From positions 4,062 to 68,061 of the forward strand of contig CAAGCF010000023.1 in NCBI GenBank assembly GCA_900768265.1: a DNA stretch of 64,000 bases, read 5' to 3'. A program made the translations under genes and the position numbers. Origin of the DNA: an uncultured Collinsella sp. (GTDB taxonomy: Bacteria; Actinomycetota; Coriobacteriia; Coriobacteriales; Coriobacteriaceae). Position 1 is the stretch's first letter; each line of letters opens with the position of its first letter. Below the pieces are notes generated by a model that did not search any database, was not told where the DNA came from, and saw nothing but the letters and a program-made list of their open reading frames with translations. Below, piece after piece: positions 1 to 8,033 of this stretch.

Positions 1-66
1 AAGCTCACCGGACTCAAAGGTGTAGGTCTTGCCGTACAGCTCAAAGGTCTTGGATACGAGTGTCAT
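1..66 (-). CDS. pnp: Polyribonucleotide nucleotidyltransferase, N-terminal fragment
   Basis: Only the first 22 codons are in the window; the gene continues past the left edge. The translation begins MTLVSKTFELYGKTYTFESG, which resembles the start of the first RNase PH-like domain of PNPase. The ATG is preceded by an AAAGGAGAA ribosome binding site. PNPase degrades RNA 3' to 5' with phosphate in the degradosome. Its place just downstream of rpsO is the classic bacterial rpsO-pnp order, which is the main support for so short a piece. Confidence 0.8.
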   Translation of the reverse strand, partial: MTLVSKTFELYGKTYTFESGEL

Positions 67-167
67 TGTTCTCCTTTACCCCACAGGCCCCTTGCCTGCG
101 GGCTTCTCATGTGACGCGGGCCCCCTGCCCCCGCCACGCTTCAGAGCGTGATTGTTCACGCCCTTAC

Positions 168-202
168 ACAAAAAGAGCGCCCCGCTGCGCAGGACGCTCT
201 TA
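168..202 (-). terminator. Intrinsic terminator downstream of rpsO
   Basis: Read on the minus strand, AAGAGCG pairs with CGCTCTT around a GC-rich inner stem and is followed by TTTTTGTG. It lies 16 bases after the rpsO stop codon. A smaller hairpin (CACGCT-TCAG-AGCGTG on the plus strand, 135-150) follows in the gap before pnp and could be part of a PNPase leader. Confidence 0.8.
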
Positions 203-217
203 GCATGTACAAATCCG

Positions 218-496
218 TTACTGGATGTTGTCGCGGATGCCCAGAGCCTTAATGAGCTCACGGTACTCGACGATGTCGTTCTTCTTGATGTAGGAGAGAA
301 GACGACGACGACGGCCGACGAGCATGAGCAGGCCACGACGGGTGTGGAAGTCCTTCTGGTGGGACTTCATGTGCTCGGTCAGCTCCTTGATGCGCTCGGA
401 CAGGATAGCGACCTGAACCTTGGGGTTACCGGTATCGACCGGGGAGTTACCGAACTGGGCGGTCAGCTCCGCCTTGCGCTCTTTGGAAACAGTCAT
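218..496 (-). CDS. rpsO: 30S ribosomal protein S15
   Basis: Primary binder of the 16S rRNA central domain in the small subunit. The 92-residue product is close to the usual 89 and shows the S15 signature: GSPVDTG-like N-terminal turn (here GNSPVDTG), LTEHMKSHQKDFHTRRGLL, and LVGRRRRLLSYIKK. The ATG at 496 was chosen because AAAGGTG lies 6 bases upstream and because the protein family starts here; the frame is open further upstream. It is separated from recO by a leader of about 140 bases and sits directly before pnp. A perfect inverted repeat lies in its leader (517-532). Confidence 0.97.
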   Translation of the reverse strand: MTVSKERKAELTAQFGNSPVDTGNPKVQVAILSERIKELTEHMKSHQKDFHTRRGLLMLVGRRRRLLSYIKKNDIVEYRELIKALGIRDNIQ

Positions 497-516
497 TGTT
501 TCACCTTTCGTTTCGC

Positions 517-532
517 GTCGCCCGCGGGCGAC
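517..532 (-). promoter_or_regulatory. Palindromic hairpin in rpsO leader
   Basis: GTCGCCCGCGGGCGAC is a perfect 16-base palindrome 20 bases before the rpsO start codon, just upstream of the Shine-Dalgarno sequence. S15 is known in several bacteria to repress its own translation by binding a structured leader. This hairpin is a candidate, but no specific S15-binding motif is recognised. Confidence 0.4.
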
Positions 533-601
533 TCTATTCGCCTCGGACTGGGAAGCCGCCGGTGGAGCGAACATCCAAGGTCGAGGTACCCACAGGTCGG
601 T

Positions 602-610
602 ATGTTACCA
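602..610 (-). promoter_or_regulatory. Candidate extended -10 promoter of rpsO
   Basis: On the minus strand TGGTAACAT matches an extended -10 element (TGn plus TAACAT), about 106 bases before the rpsO start. No convincing -35 is present. It would separate rpsO from the recO operon. Confidence 0.4.
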
Positions 611-634
611 CAAGCGGCGCGCGCCTGCGCATCA

Positions 635-1384
635 TCACCGACCCAACATGAATTCCATCGCACGGAGTCGCTGATCGGTGTGCGTGGCGGCCCAAACATG
701 CGAAAGCCCCAGCAAAAACGCAGCCGTATGCGGATCGATCTGCTCATCCATAAGGGCATCGAAGGTCATGGACATCAGGGCGCGCAGCCATGCGACCTCG
801 CCGACCGATACCAACTCGGCACCGGGCACGCTCGAGGCGCACGACCCGCACAGAAGCCCGCCGGCTTGGGCCGAGAAATGCGAGAGCATGGGATCGCCGC
901 ACGAGACGCAAGCCGAGAAATCGGGTCGGTAACCAACGTGCGACAGCAGTTTAAAGACATAGGCCGCCACGAGCAGGTCCATATGTGCCGAGTCGATCCC
1001 ACCGCCGACAAGTGTGAGCGCCCGCTGTGTGATGGCAAAGGTAAATGGATCCTCGGCATCCTCAAACGAGCACACGCGCGCAACCTCGGCAATCGCGCTG
1101 GCGGCACAGGTCGTCTCGTAGTCAGGAGCGGAACCGAGCGGCGCCTCCATAAGCTCCGCCTGAGAAACCACGTCAAGCGAGCGACCATGCGCCAACAGCA
1201 TATCAACGGTGCAGAAGAGCTCGCAGCGGGCCGCAAGGCGACCGCCGGGCTTACGTGCGCCCTTGGCCACGGCACGCACCTGCCGCCCCCGTTCGTCGAG
1301 CATCGTCAAGATCAGGTCGGTTTCCTTGAGCTTGGTCTTGTCGAGGACGAGCACCTTCGTGCGATATGTGCGAGAGCCTGCCAT
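635..1384 (-). CDS. recO: DNA repair protein RecO
   Basis: RecO binds single-stranded DNA and SSB and helps load RecA in the RecFOR gap-repair pathway. The 249-residue product is of normal length. The N-terminal OB fold opens with RTYRTKVLVLDKTKLKETDL, and the central zinc site has C159/C162 and C179/C182 (CVSCG and CGSCA). It follows era by 12 bases, a common bacterial order. No Shine-Dalgarno sequence is visible. Instead a 10-bp hairpin (1386-1411) sits just before the ATG, so translation may depend on ribosomes finishing era. Confidence 0.93.
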   Translation of the reverse strand: MAGSRTYRTKVLVLDKTKLKETDLILTMLDERGRQVRAVAKGARKPGGRLAARCELFCTVDMLLAHGRSLDVVSQAELMEAPLGSAPDYETTCAASAIAEVARVCSFEDAEDPFTFAITQRALTLVGGGIDSAHMDLLVAAYVFKLLSHVGYRPDFSACVSCGDPMLSHFSAQAGGLLCGSCASSVPGAELVSVGEVAWLRALMSMTFDALMDEQIDPHTAAFLLGLSHVWAATHTDQRLRAMEFMLGR

Positions 1385-1385
1385 G

Positions 1386-1411
1386 AACGCCGAAGCTTAA
1401 TCTTCGGCGTT
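1386..1411 (-). promoter_or_regulatory. Hairpin covering the era stop and recO ribosome-binding region
   Basis: AACGCCGAAG (1386-1395) pairs perfectly with CTTCGGCGTT (1402-1411) around a six-base loop that contains part of the era stop codon. It lies one base from the recO ATG and is not followed by a T run, so it looks like a translational-coupling structure rather than a terminator. Confidence 0.5.
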
Positions 1412-2467
1412 GTAGCCAAAGCGACGGATCTGCGCCTCGTCATCGCGCCAGCCGGCCTTAACTTTCACGTCGAGCTCCAAAAAGACCTGCGTGCCAAAGA
1501 TACGTTCAAGGTCGCGACGAGCATCGATGCCGATATGCTTGATCATCTCGCCGCCCTTGCCGATGATGATGCCCTTCTGCCCCTCGCGCTCGACGTAAAT
1601 AGTGGCGTGCACGCGCAGGACCTTCTTAGTCTGCTCGAGCGCGTCACAGATGACGCCCACGGAGTGAGGGATCTCGTCGCGGGTGCGACGCAGGACCTTC
1701 TCGCGCACAAACTCGGCCACGAGGGTCTCGTCGGAAGCGTCGGTGCCCATGTCCTCGGGGAACCAGCGCGGGCCCTCGGGCAAAAAGTGAGCGACGGTCT
1801 CGATAAACGCATCGACGTTAAAGTTCTTGACCGACGACGTCACGATCTCATCGTCGTATTCCATAAGCTCGTGAGCGGCCTTGAGCTGTTCCATAACCTG
1901 GGCGGGATCGGCCTCGTCGGCCTTCGTGAGCACCAGGACCTTTTTGGAACGGGCGCTCTTGACGCGCTCGGCAACCCAGGCGTCTCCCCTGCCGATGGGT
2001 TTGGTGGCGTCGATCAGAAACGCGACGACGTCTACGTCATTGAGCTCGAACAGGGCACTTTTATTAAGCTCGGAGCCCAGGCCGTCCTTGGGCTTGTGGA
2101 TACCCGGCGTGTCAACGAAGACCAGCTGGTAACCGGGGCGGTTGACCACGGCGCGCATACGGCGACGCGTCGTCTGGGCCACCGGAGAGGTGATGGCGAC
2201 CTTCTTGCCGTAACAGGCGTTGAGCAGCGTGGACTTGCCGGCGTTGGGGCGACCGACCAGGGCCACAAAGCCGCTGTGGAAACCGGGTTCCACGTCGCCA
2301 AAGCCCGCGAGGCTCTCGCGCTCGTCGCACAGGGCATCGAGTTCCTCGTCGCTCATACCCTCAAACGGGTCGAACTCCTCGACCTCGTCAAACGAATCGG
2401 AACCTTCAGCCTCGTCCAGGACCTCGTCATCCAAAACTTCATCGGTAGGCTGCATATTGTCGGACAT
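1397..2467 (-). CDS. era: GTPase Era with acidic N-terminal extension
   Basis: Era binds the 3' end of 16S rRNA and helps assemble the 30S subunit. The P-loop GRPNAGKS is at 72-79, the switch region at QTTRRR, DTPG at 119-122, and a C-terminal KH domain with IIGKGGEMIK near residue 300. The protein has 356 residues; the usual length is about 300. The excess is a very acidic N-terminal segment (about residues 1-60, rich in D/E). The G4 motif is TKAD rather than the common NKxD. An AAAGGG site precedes the ATG. It lies between dgkA and recO in the phoH-ybeY-dgkA-era-recO operon. Confidence 0.96.
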   Translation of the reverse strand: MSDNMQPTDEVLDDEVLDEAEGSDSFDEVEEFDPFEGMSDEELDALCDERESLAGFGDVEPGFHSGFVALVGRPNAGKSTLLNACYGKKVAITSPVAQTTRRRMRAVVNRPGYQLVFVDTPGIHKPKDGLGSELNKSALFELNDVDVVAFLIDATKPIGRGDAWVAERVKSARSKKVLVLTKADEADPAQVMEQLKAAHELMEYDDEIVTSSVKNFNVDAFIETVAHFLPEGPRWFPEDMGTDASDETLVAEFVREKVLRRTRDEIPHSVGVICDALEQTKKVLRVHATIYVEREGQKGIIIGKGGEMIKHIGIDARRDLERIFGTQVFLELDVKVKAGWRDDEAQIRRFGYNAED

Positions 2468-2479
2468 GGTAATCCCTTT

Positions 2480-2857
2480 CTAAATAAAGTCGAGCGCGTG
2501 GGCAAAGACAAGTAAGCCAACGATCGCGGCGGTAATGGAAAGAACGTATACAGAGGCAGCGGCGATATCCTTCGCGCGCTTGGCCAGCGGATGCAGCTCC
2601 TGGGTCGCCAGGTCGACAATCGCCTCCATGGCGGTATTGCACAACTCGCCGTGAATCACCAGGCCGCAGCAGATGATGACCGTAGCCCACTCGGCAATAT
2701 CGAGCCCCACGATGCAGCCGGCAATGACGGTGCACACGCCCGCCACGAGCATGACCTTGATATTGCGCTCGGTCTTGACGGCGGTGACGAAGCCCTCCAT
2801 GGCGTATGAGAACGACTTTAAAAAGGACGGATGGTCCTTGTTCGATCCGGGAATCAT
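2480..2857 (-). CDS. dgkA: Diacylglycerol / undecaprenol kinase
   Basis: Small integral membrane kinase of the DgkA family, which phosphorylates diacylglycerol or, in many Gram-positives, undecaprenol to supply lipid carrier. The 125 residues contain three hydrophobic segments (about 33-50, 55-70, 100-120) and the family motif GELCNTAMEAIVD at 70-82, followed by HPLAKRAKDIAAASV. E71, N74 and E78 are the expected catalytic and metal residues. TAGGAG precedes the ATG. It sits between ybeY and era, a usual order. Substrate preference cannot be read from sequence. Confidence 0.92.
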   Translation of the reverse strand: MIPGSNKDHPSFLKSFSYAMEGFVTAVKTERNIKVMLVAGVCTVIAGCIVGLDIAEWATVIICCGLVIHGELCNTAMEAIVDLATQELHPLAKRAKDIAAASVYVLSITAAIVGLLVFAHALDFI

Positions 2858-2866
2858 AGACGGCTC

Positions 2867-3376
2867 CTAGTCGTGGGCATGATTGGTTATGGGGCCGACG
2901 TGGACAAGTTTGGGGTCCTCGCCGCGCTCAAGCGCCAGGTCGCGCAGGATGGCATCCTCGCGTGCTTCCATGACCTCGGCCTCATCGTCCTCGATGTGGT
3001 CGTAACCCAGCAGGTGCAGCATTCCGTGCACGAGCATCAGTCGGCACTCATCGGCGGGGCTGTTGCCAAAGCCGGGGGCCTGGCGGGCAATAACCTGCGG
3101 GGCCAGGATAATATCGCCGAGCTCGAGCGTCTCGTCGGCGGGAATGTCCTCGTCAAAGGCCGAGTCGCATTCAAACGAGAGTACGTCGGTCGTGCGATCG
3201 ATGCCACGCCACTCAAGGTTGAGCTCGTGCATCTCGTCCTCGTCGACATACGAAAGGGAAATCTCGACCTCACGCTCAACACCCTCGGCGGCAAGCACAA
3301 CTGAGCAGATGTGCTCCACCTCCTGGGCATCGAGCAGCGTATCGAGCTCGGCGTCATTGCTGATCAATACACTCAA
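2867..3376 (-). CDS. ybeY: Endoribonuclease YbeY (rRNA maturation factor)
   Basis: Single-strand-specific metalloendoribonuclease involved in 16S rRNA 3'-end processing and ribosome quality control. The zinc-binding motif HGMLHLLGYDH is at residues 117-127 of 169, and the upstream TTDVLSFE segment is also typical. The start is TTG at 3376, overlapping the phoH stop as TTGA, with AAAGGAG seven bases upstream. The overlap implies translational coupling to phoH. Confidence 0.95.
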   Translation of the reverse strand: MSVLISNDAELDTLLDAQEVEHICSVVLAAEGVEREVEISLSYVDEDEMHELNLEWRGIDRTTDVLSFECDSAFDEDIPADETLELGDIILAPQVIARQAPGFGNSPADECRLMLVHGMLHLLGYDHIEDDEAEVMEAREDAILRDLALERGEDPKLVHVGPITNHAHD

Positions 3377-4359
3377 CGAGACTCCTTTCGATCGTGTGCG
3401 CGCTGCTCGCGCGCATCGTCGTATGCATCATAGGCCTCAACGATACGGCCCACCAGGGCATGGCGCACCACATCGGCGCGCTCCAGGTGAGAAAACGTCA
3501 CATCGTCGACGCGACCCAAAATCCTTTCAACATCGGCAAGACCGCCGCGACGACCCACCAGGTCACGCTGACTCAGGTCGCCGGTAATCACGAACTTGGA
3601 ATTAAAACCTAAACGCGTCAGGAACATCTTCATCTGCTCGGGCGTCGTGTTTTGTGCCTCATCGAGCACCACGAAGGCATCACTCAGCGTTCGACCGCGC
3701 ATGTAGGCGAGCGGGGCGATCTCGATCACGCCACGCTCCATAAGCTCATCGGTGCGTTCGCGATCCATCATGTCAAAGAGGGCATCATAGAGCGGGCGCA
3801 TATACGGGTCGATCTTTTCCTCGAGGGTGCCGGGCAAAAAGCCCAGGTTCTCCCCCGCCTCGACAACCGGGCGCGTCAGGATCAGGCGGCCTACCTCATG
3901 GCGCTTGAGCGCGGCGACGGCGAGCGCCATGGCCAGATAGGTTTTACCGGTACCGGCGGGACCGAGGCCAAACGTAATGGTAGAAGAGCGGATGGCATCA
4001 ACATAGCGCTTTTGACCGAGCGTTTTGGGCCGGATGACGCGACCGCGATACGATAGCAGCACGTCATCGCGCAGCGATGAGGCATCATGCTCGCCGTCGC
4101 GCAGAACGGCCAGACAGCGCGAGACATCATCGACAGAAAGCGTACGCCCGGCAGCAGCCTCACGAAAGGCATGTTCGAAAAAACGCGCGACCAGCTCGAC
4201 CTCGTCCGGATCGCCGCTCACGGCAACGCTGTCACCGCGGGCAACCACATGGGCGCGTACCAGGTTCTCGAGCGCACGAAGGACGCCGTCGCCGGCGCCC
4301 AAAACGCGCGAGGGGTCGATACCCTCGGGAACGGTAAGTCTAATATTCGAGGCTTCCAT
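3373..4359 (-). CDS. phoH: PhoH family ATPase
   Basis: Cytoplasmic P-loop ATPase of the PhoH/PhoL group, usually encoded beside ybeY and thought to act in RNA metabolism. Walker A GPAGTGKT is at 133-140 and Walker B VVLDEAQN at 230-237, with the conserved RPVVEAGENLGFLPG and TGDLSQRDL segments between and after. The ATG at 4359 was chosen because GGGAGG lies six bases upstream; the frame is open for 35 more codons. It overlaps the end of mtaB by 20 bases. 328 residues is normal for the family. Confidence 0.93.
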   Translation of the reverse strand: MEASNIRLTVPEGIDPSRVLGAGDGVLRALENLVRAHVVARGDSVAVSGDPDEVELVARFFEHAFREAAAGRTLSVDDVSRCLAVLRDGEHDASSLRDDVLLSYRGRVIRPKTLGQKRYVDAIRSSTITFGLGPAGTGKTYLAMALAVAALKRHEVGRLILTRPVVEAGENLGFLPGTLEEKIDPYMRPLYDALFDMMDRERTDELMERGVIEIAPLAYMRGRTLSDAFVVLDEAQNTTPEQMKMFLTRLGFNSKFVITGDLSQRDLVGRRGGLADVERILGRVDDVTFSHLERADVVRHALVGRIVEAYDAYDDAREQRAHDRKESR

Positions 4360-5632
4360 GAACCTCCCTGCGTGCATGGACCAAGCCGGAATCATCGACT
4401 CCGATGATAGCAACATCGAGCAGGCACGGGGCTGTGAGTCCACAGGTATCATCAAGACGGGCATGATGGAACGAGCCGAGCGTCAAATTGTCACCGTACT
4501 CAAGCACGGCGCGTTCGACGGTACCCACGCGACGGCGAGCATCGGCAACCGCGAGCTCCTGAGCCGCCGCGCGCATGCGACGGCTGCGCTCGGCCATAAC
4601 CTCGGGCGGCACCTGATCAGGCATATCGGCGGCAAGGGTACCGGGGCGCTTGCTATAGCGGAACACGTGCATGCGCGAAAAGCCCACGCGACGGCACAGG
4701 GCCAGCGACTCCTCGAACTCCTCGTCCGTCTCGCCAGGAAAACCGACGATGACGTCGCACGAAAGTGCAGCCTGTGGCAGGTTAGCGCGAATCATGCGCA
4801 CCGTGTCCTCAAAGGCCTCGGCACTATAGGGACGACCCATGCGATGCAGCGTCGCCGTGCAGCCAGACTGCACGGGCAGGTGCAAAAACGGTGCGATGCG
4901 CTTCGGATAGCGAGCCATCACCTTGAGCAAGCGCTCGGAAATATCCATGGGCTCCACCGAAGAGATGCGCACGTGGGCGATGTCGGTGCGCTCCATGATG
5001 GCCTGGAGCAGCTCATCGATCTCGACATGTTCGTCGGTCGCGCTCTTGCCGTCATAGGCACCCAGATTCACGCCGGTCAGCACGACCTCGGGCACGCCGG
5101 CCTCCTGGGCTTCACGCACCTGTTCGAGCACGGACTCGACGGGCACGGAACGCTCGGGGCCGCGGGCCTTCCACACGATGCAATAGGTGCAGCGGTGGTT
5201 GCAGCCATCCTGGATCTTCACGCCCAGCCGCGAACGACCGAGCGCATCAACCACGTCGCCATCGCTGCAGGCGGGCACGCTATCGGATTCGACGCCCAGC
5301 ACCTCGCAGACACGCTCGGCGACATCAATCTTGGACGGTTCGGCGATCACGCGATCAGAGAGCTCCAGCAGCTCCTCGGGATGCAAGTTGACGACGCAGC
5401 CGGTTACGACCACGTAAGGCTCGCCCGGATAGGCCAGCGCATGGCGGACGGCCTTACGGGTCTTGGCCTCGGCCTCCCCCGTCACGGCACAGGTATTGAT
5501 AACGATCAGATCGGCGTCCCGGGGCTCCACCATCGCAAAGCCAAGGCGCATAAGATCGGCAGTGATACGGTCGGACTCAACCCGGTTTACACGACAACCG
5601 AGGTTGACAACAGAGATATGAGGTGCGAGCAC
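4340..5632 (-). CDS. mtaB: tRNA t6A37 methylthiotransferase MtaB
   Basis: Radical SAM enzyme that converts t6A at position 37 of ANN-decoding tRNAs to ms2t6A. The N-terminal UPF0004 domain has C13, C48 and C79 for one [4Fe-4S] cluster. The radical SAM motif is C144-x3-C148-x2-C151 (CNHRCTYC), followed by a TRAM-like C-terminus. 430 residues is typical. The GCRVNRVESD start distinguishes MtaB from MiaB. It overlaps phoH at its 3' end and follows dnaJ by 9 bases. Confidence 0.93.
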   Translation of the reverse strand: MLAPHISVVNLGCRVNRVESDRITADLMRLGFAMVEPRDADLIVINTCAVTGEAEAKTRKAVRHALAYPGEPYVVVTGCVVNLHPEELLELSDRVIAEPSKIDVAERVCEVLGVESDSVPACSDGDVVDALGRSRLGVKIQDGCNHRCTYCIVWKARGPERSVPVESVLEQVREAQEAGVPEVVLTGVNLGAYDGKSATDEHVEIDELLQAIMERTDIAHVRISSVEPMDISERLLKVMARYPKRIAPFLHLPVQSGCTATLHRMGRPYSAEAFEDTVRMIRANLPQAALSCDVIVGFPGETDEEFEESLALCRRVGFSRMHVFRYSKRPGTLAADMPDQVPPEVMAERSRRMRAAAQELAVADARRRVGTVERAVLEYGDNLTLGSFHHARLDDTCGLTAPCLLDVAIIGVDDSGLVHARREVHGSLEY

Positions 5633-5641
5633 ACGGGCTCC

Positions 5642-6790
5642 TTAATCGAGGATGTCGTCGAGGGCACTCTTGATACGGTCAGTCACCGACTTCTTACCGG
5701 ATGCGACGTCATCGCCCATCTCTTCGGCAAAGGCGCGAAGCAGCTCGCGCTGCTTGTTGGAGAGATTGGTGGGGACAACCACGCGCAGCTGCACGATCAG
5801 ACGACCGCGCGAACCGCCACCGCCGATACGCGGCATGCCGTAATTGTTGACGCTCACGGTGTCACCGTACTGTGTGCCGGCGGGGACGCACACCTTGACG
5901 ACCTCGTCAGGCATAATGCCCTCGACCTCAATCTCGCATCCGAGCGCGGCCTGCGCAATCAAGATATCGCTCACCAGATACAGGTCATCGCCATTACGCT
6001 TAAAGCGCTCGTGGTCGGCAACACGCACGTTGACGATCAGGTCGCCCGACGGCTCGCCACGAAGGCCGGCCTCGCCAAAACCACTCACGCGCAGCTGGCG
6101 ACCGGTCGAAACACCGGCGGGAATATCGATGTCAATCTTTTCGTGAGAAGGCGTACGGCCCTGGCCATCACAGGTCTCGCAGGGATGATCGATGACCGTG
6201 CCTTCGCCGTGGCAGTCGGGACAGGGCGAAGAGGACTGAACCTGGCCCAAGAAAGAACGCTGGACCGTCGTCACATAACCTGTGCCGTGACAGCGGCTGC
6301 ACTGCTTTTCGGTCGCGCCCTCGGCCTTGCCAGTACCATTGCAGTCATCGCAAGGGGCAAGACGGTCGTAGCTGATCGTCTTTTTGCAGCCGAGCGCCGC
6401 CTCCTCGAGCGTCACCGAAAGGGAGATGGCCATATCGCGACCGCGACGGCGCTCGCGACGGCTGCGAGCGCCACCACCGGCGCCACCGCCAAAGAACGAC
6501 GAGAACAGGTCGTCCATGCCCATGCCACCAAAGATATCGTTGATATCGACATAGCCAGAGCCACCGGGGCCGTCCGCGGTGCCGTAACGGTCGTAGTTAG
6601 CACGCTTCTGCTCGTCGGAAAGAACGGAATAGGCCTCGTTGAGCTCTTTGAACTTGGCCTCGGCCTCGGGGTCGTCCGAAACATCCGGGTGTACCGTACG
6701 GGCTTTCTTTAGAAACGCGCGCTTAATCGTCCGCGCGTCGGCATCCTTGTCAACGCCAAGTACCTCGTAGTAATCCCTATTTTCCGACAC
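5642..6790 (-). CDS. dnaJ: Chaperone protein DnaJ (canonical copy)
   Basis: Complete type A J-protein: J domain (residues 4-70, HPD at 34-36), G/F-rich linker (about 70-110), four CxxCxGxG zinc repeats (147-212), and two C-terminal substrate-binding domains ending in a dimerisation segment. It stimulates DnaK ATPase and delivers clients. The start is GTG at 6790, where MSENRDYYEVLG begins and GGAAGG lies 8 bases upstream. It follows a second, divergent dnaJ by 81 bases. No dnaK, grpE or hrcA is nearby and no CIRCE operator is seen. Confidence 0.95.
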   Translation of the reverse strand: MSENRDYYEVLGVDKDADARTIKRAFLKKARTVHPDVSDDPEAEAKFKELNEAYSVLSDEQKRANYDRYGTADGPGGSGYVDINDIFGGMGMDDLFSSFFGGGAGGGARSRRERRRGRDMAISLSVTLEEAALGCKKTISYDRLAPCDDCNGTGKAEGATEKQCSRCHGTGYVTTVQRSFLGQVQSSSPCPDCHGEGTVIDHPCETCDGQGRTPSHEKIDIDIPAGVSTGRQLRVSGFGEAGLRGEPSGDLIVNVRVADHERFKRNGDDLYLVSDILIAQAALGCEIEVEGIMPDEVVKVCVPAGTQYGDTVSVNNYGMPRIGGGGSRGRLIVQLRVVVPTNLSNKQRELLRAFAEEMGDDVASGKKSVTDRIKSALDDILD

Positions 6791-6871
6791 GACCGAATCC
6801 TTCCAACTTTCATTATTGTCACAGTGCGTCCTATACCCAAGCTGGGCCGGGCGCAAACAGAGGGTTTGATG

Positions 6872-7975
6872 TTATTGAGTTCCGTACGGCGAAAGCACGG
6901 CCCGCTGTGAGCAGCTCGCGAACCAAACCGACATGAGCGCAAACATAAAACCGTTGGCAAAACCATTGGCAAACTGTATCGCACCGCGCTTCCACCACAG
7001 CAGACTGCGATGAAGCACGCCGTCCGATAGCACCATGAACAGGCCCATGGCAAACGGAATGAAGCACATCATGGCAAAGGCGGAAAACACGCCCGAGATG
7101 GCCGACAGCACCAAAAACGGCGCGATGATACCCATGAGGTAGAAGCCGGTGCGAGCCTTACCCTCCAGGCGCTCGGCCTCAACGTGCGCACGACCGACCA
7201 GGTCACCGCCCGAAGCGCCGTTCGTGCCAGCGTGGCCCATGTTGGGGATGCGCACCTCGTCGCCATCATGCGTGCCGGCGGGAAACTCAATCGTCTGCTC
7301 GGAGGTCACGCGGGTACGGCCGCTGCCACCGCAATCGGGGCACGGGTCGGCAACGACCTTGCCGGAACCGCCGCACTCAGGACAAACCGTCTGGAACGTG
7401 CCCGCACCAAACAGGAAGGACAAGTCGACATCGATATGGCCGCGACCACCGCAGCTCGGACAGGTGTGGGCATGTTCTGACGAAACGGAGCCCGATCCGC
7501 CACAATGTCCGCAGGTGTCAAAGCGGGTGTAGCGAACGGTCTTGTGGGCACCGCTCTTGGCCTCCTTGGCGTCGAGCTTGATATCGACGACCACGTTGGC
7601 GCCACTCTCGGGGTTGTAGGCCGCCTGGCCGCGACGGGGCTGGCCCCAGGCGCCCCCGAAGGGGAAACCGCCGTCAAAGGGATTGCCGTAACCGGCGCTG
7701 CCGGCATAGCCGCCGCCATAGGGCGAAGCCGTCGGTGCACCGGCAAAGGGATTGCCCGACCGCATGGCGTCGTAACGCGCACGCTTCTGCTCGTCCGAGA
7801 GCACGGCATAGGCCTCGGAAACCTCTTTAAACTTCTCCTCGGCATCCGGCTCTTTATTGACGTCCGGATGGAGCTTACGGGCCTTTTGCTGGAAGGCTTT
7901 TTGAATATCACGCGAGGTGGCGTCCTTGGAGACACCCAGAATCTCGTAGTAATCTTTTTCGTTCATCGTCGCCAT
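6872..7975 (-). CDS. DnaJ-like protein with membrane-spanning C-terminus
   Basis: A second J-protein of 367 residues. The J domain (7-70) has the essential HPD at 36-38, and a G/F/Y-rich linker runs to about 120. Four zinc repeats span 155-219 ([32 protein letters not shown]). After about 50 residues of the first C-terminal domain the usual second domain and dimerisation region are missing. Instead there are about three hydrophobic segments (roughly 278-297, 298-317, 335-353). The ATG at 7975 has AGGAGG nine bases upstream. It probably recruits DnaK to the membrane; that role is inference. Confidence 0.85.
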   Translation of the reverse strand: MATMNEKDYYEILGVSKDATSRDIQKAFQQKARKLHPDVNKEPDAEEKFKEVSEAYAVLSDEQKRARYDAMRSGNPFAGAPTASPYGGGYAGSAGYGNPFDGGFPFGGAWGQPRRGQAAYNPESGANVVVDIKLDAKEAKSGAHKTVRYTRFDTCGHCGGSGSVSSEHAHTCPSCGGRGHIDVDLSFLFGAGTFQTVCPECGGSGKVVADPCPDCGGSGRTRVTSEQTIEFPAGTHDGDEVRIPNMGHAGTNGASGGDLVGRAHVEAERLEGKARTGFYLMGIIAPFLVLSAISGVFSAFAMMCFIPFAMGLFMVLSDGVLHRSLLWWKRGAIQFANGFANGFMFALMSVWFASCSQRAVLSPYGTQ

Positions 7976-8033
7976 GCGCGGCAACCTCCTGCTCACAGCA
8001 GCGTATATATTGCGGTAATTCTACCCGAGCGGC

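Noticed and set aside
152..2515. A 787-codon plus-strand open frame opposite rpsO, recO and era
   Set aside because: It is antisense to three well-recognised genes, its translation resembles no protein, and such long mirror frames are expected from GC-rich codon use.
4025..6712. An 895-codon plus-strand frame opposite phoH, mtaB and dnaJ
   Set aside because: Shadow of real genes with clear motifs on the other strand; no ribosome site and low-complexity His/Arg/Leu-rich translation.
7976..8033. CIRCE heat-shock operator near the dnaJ genes
   Set aside because: No TTAGCACTC-N9-GAGTGCTAA-like repeat is present; the genes sit inside the lepA operon.
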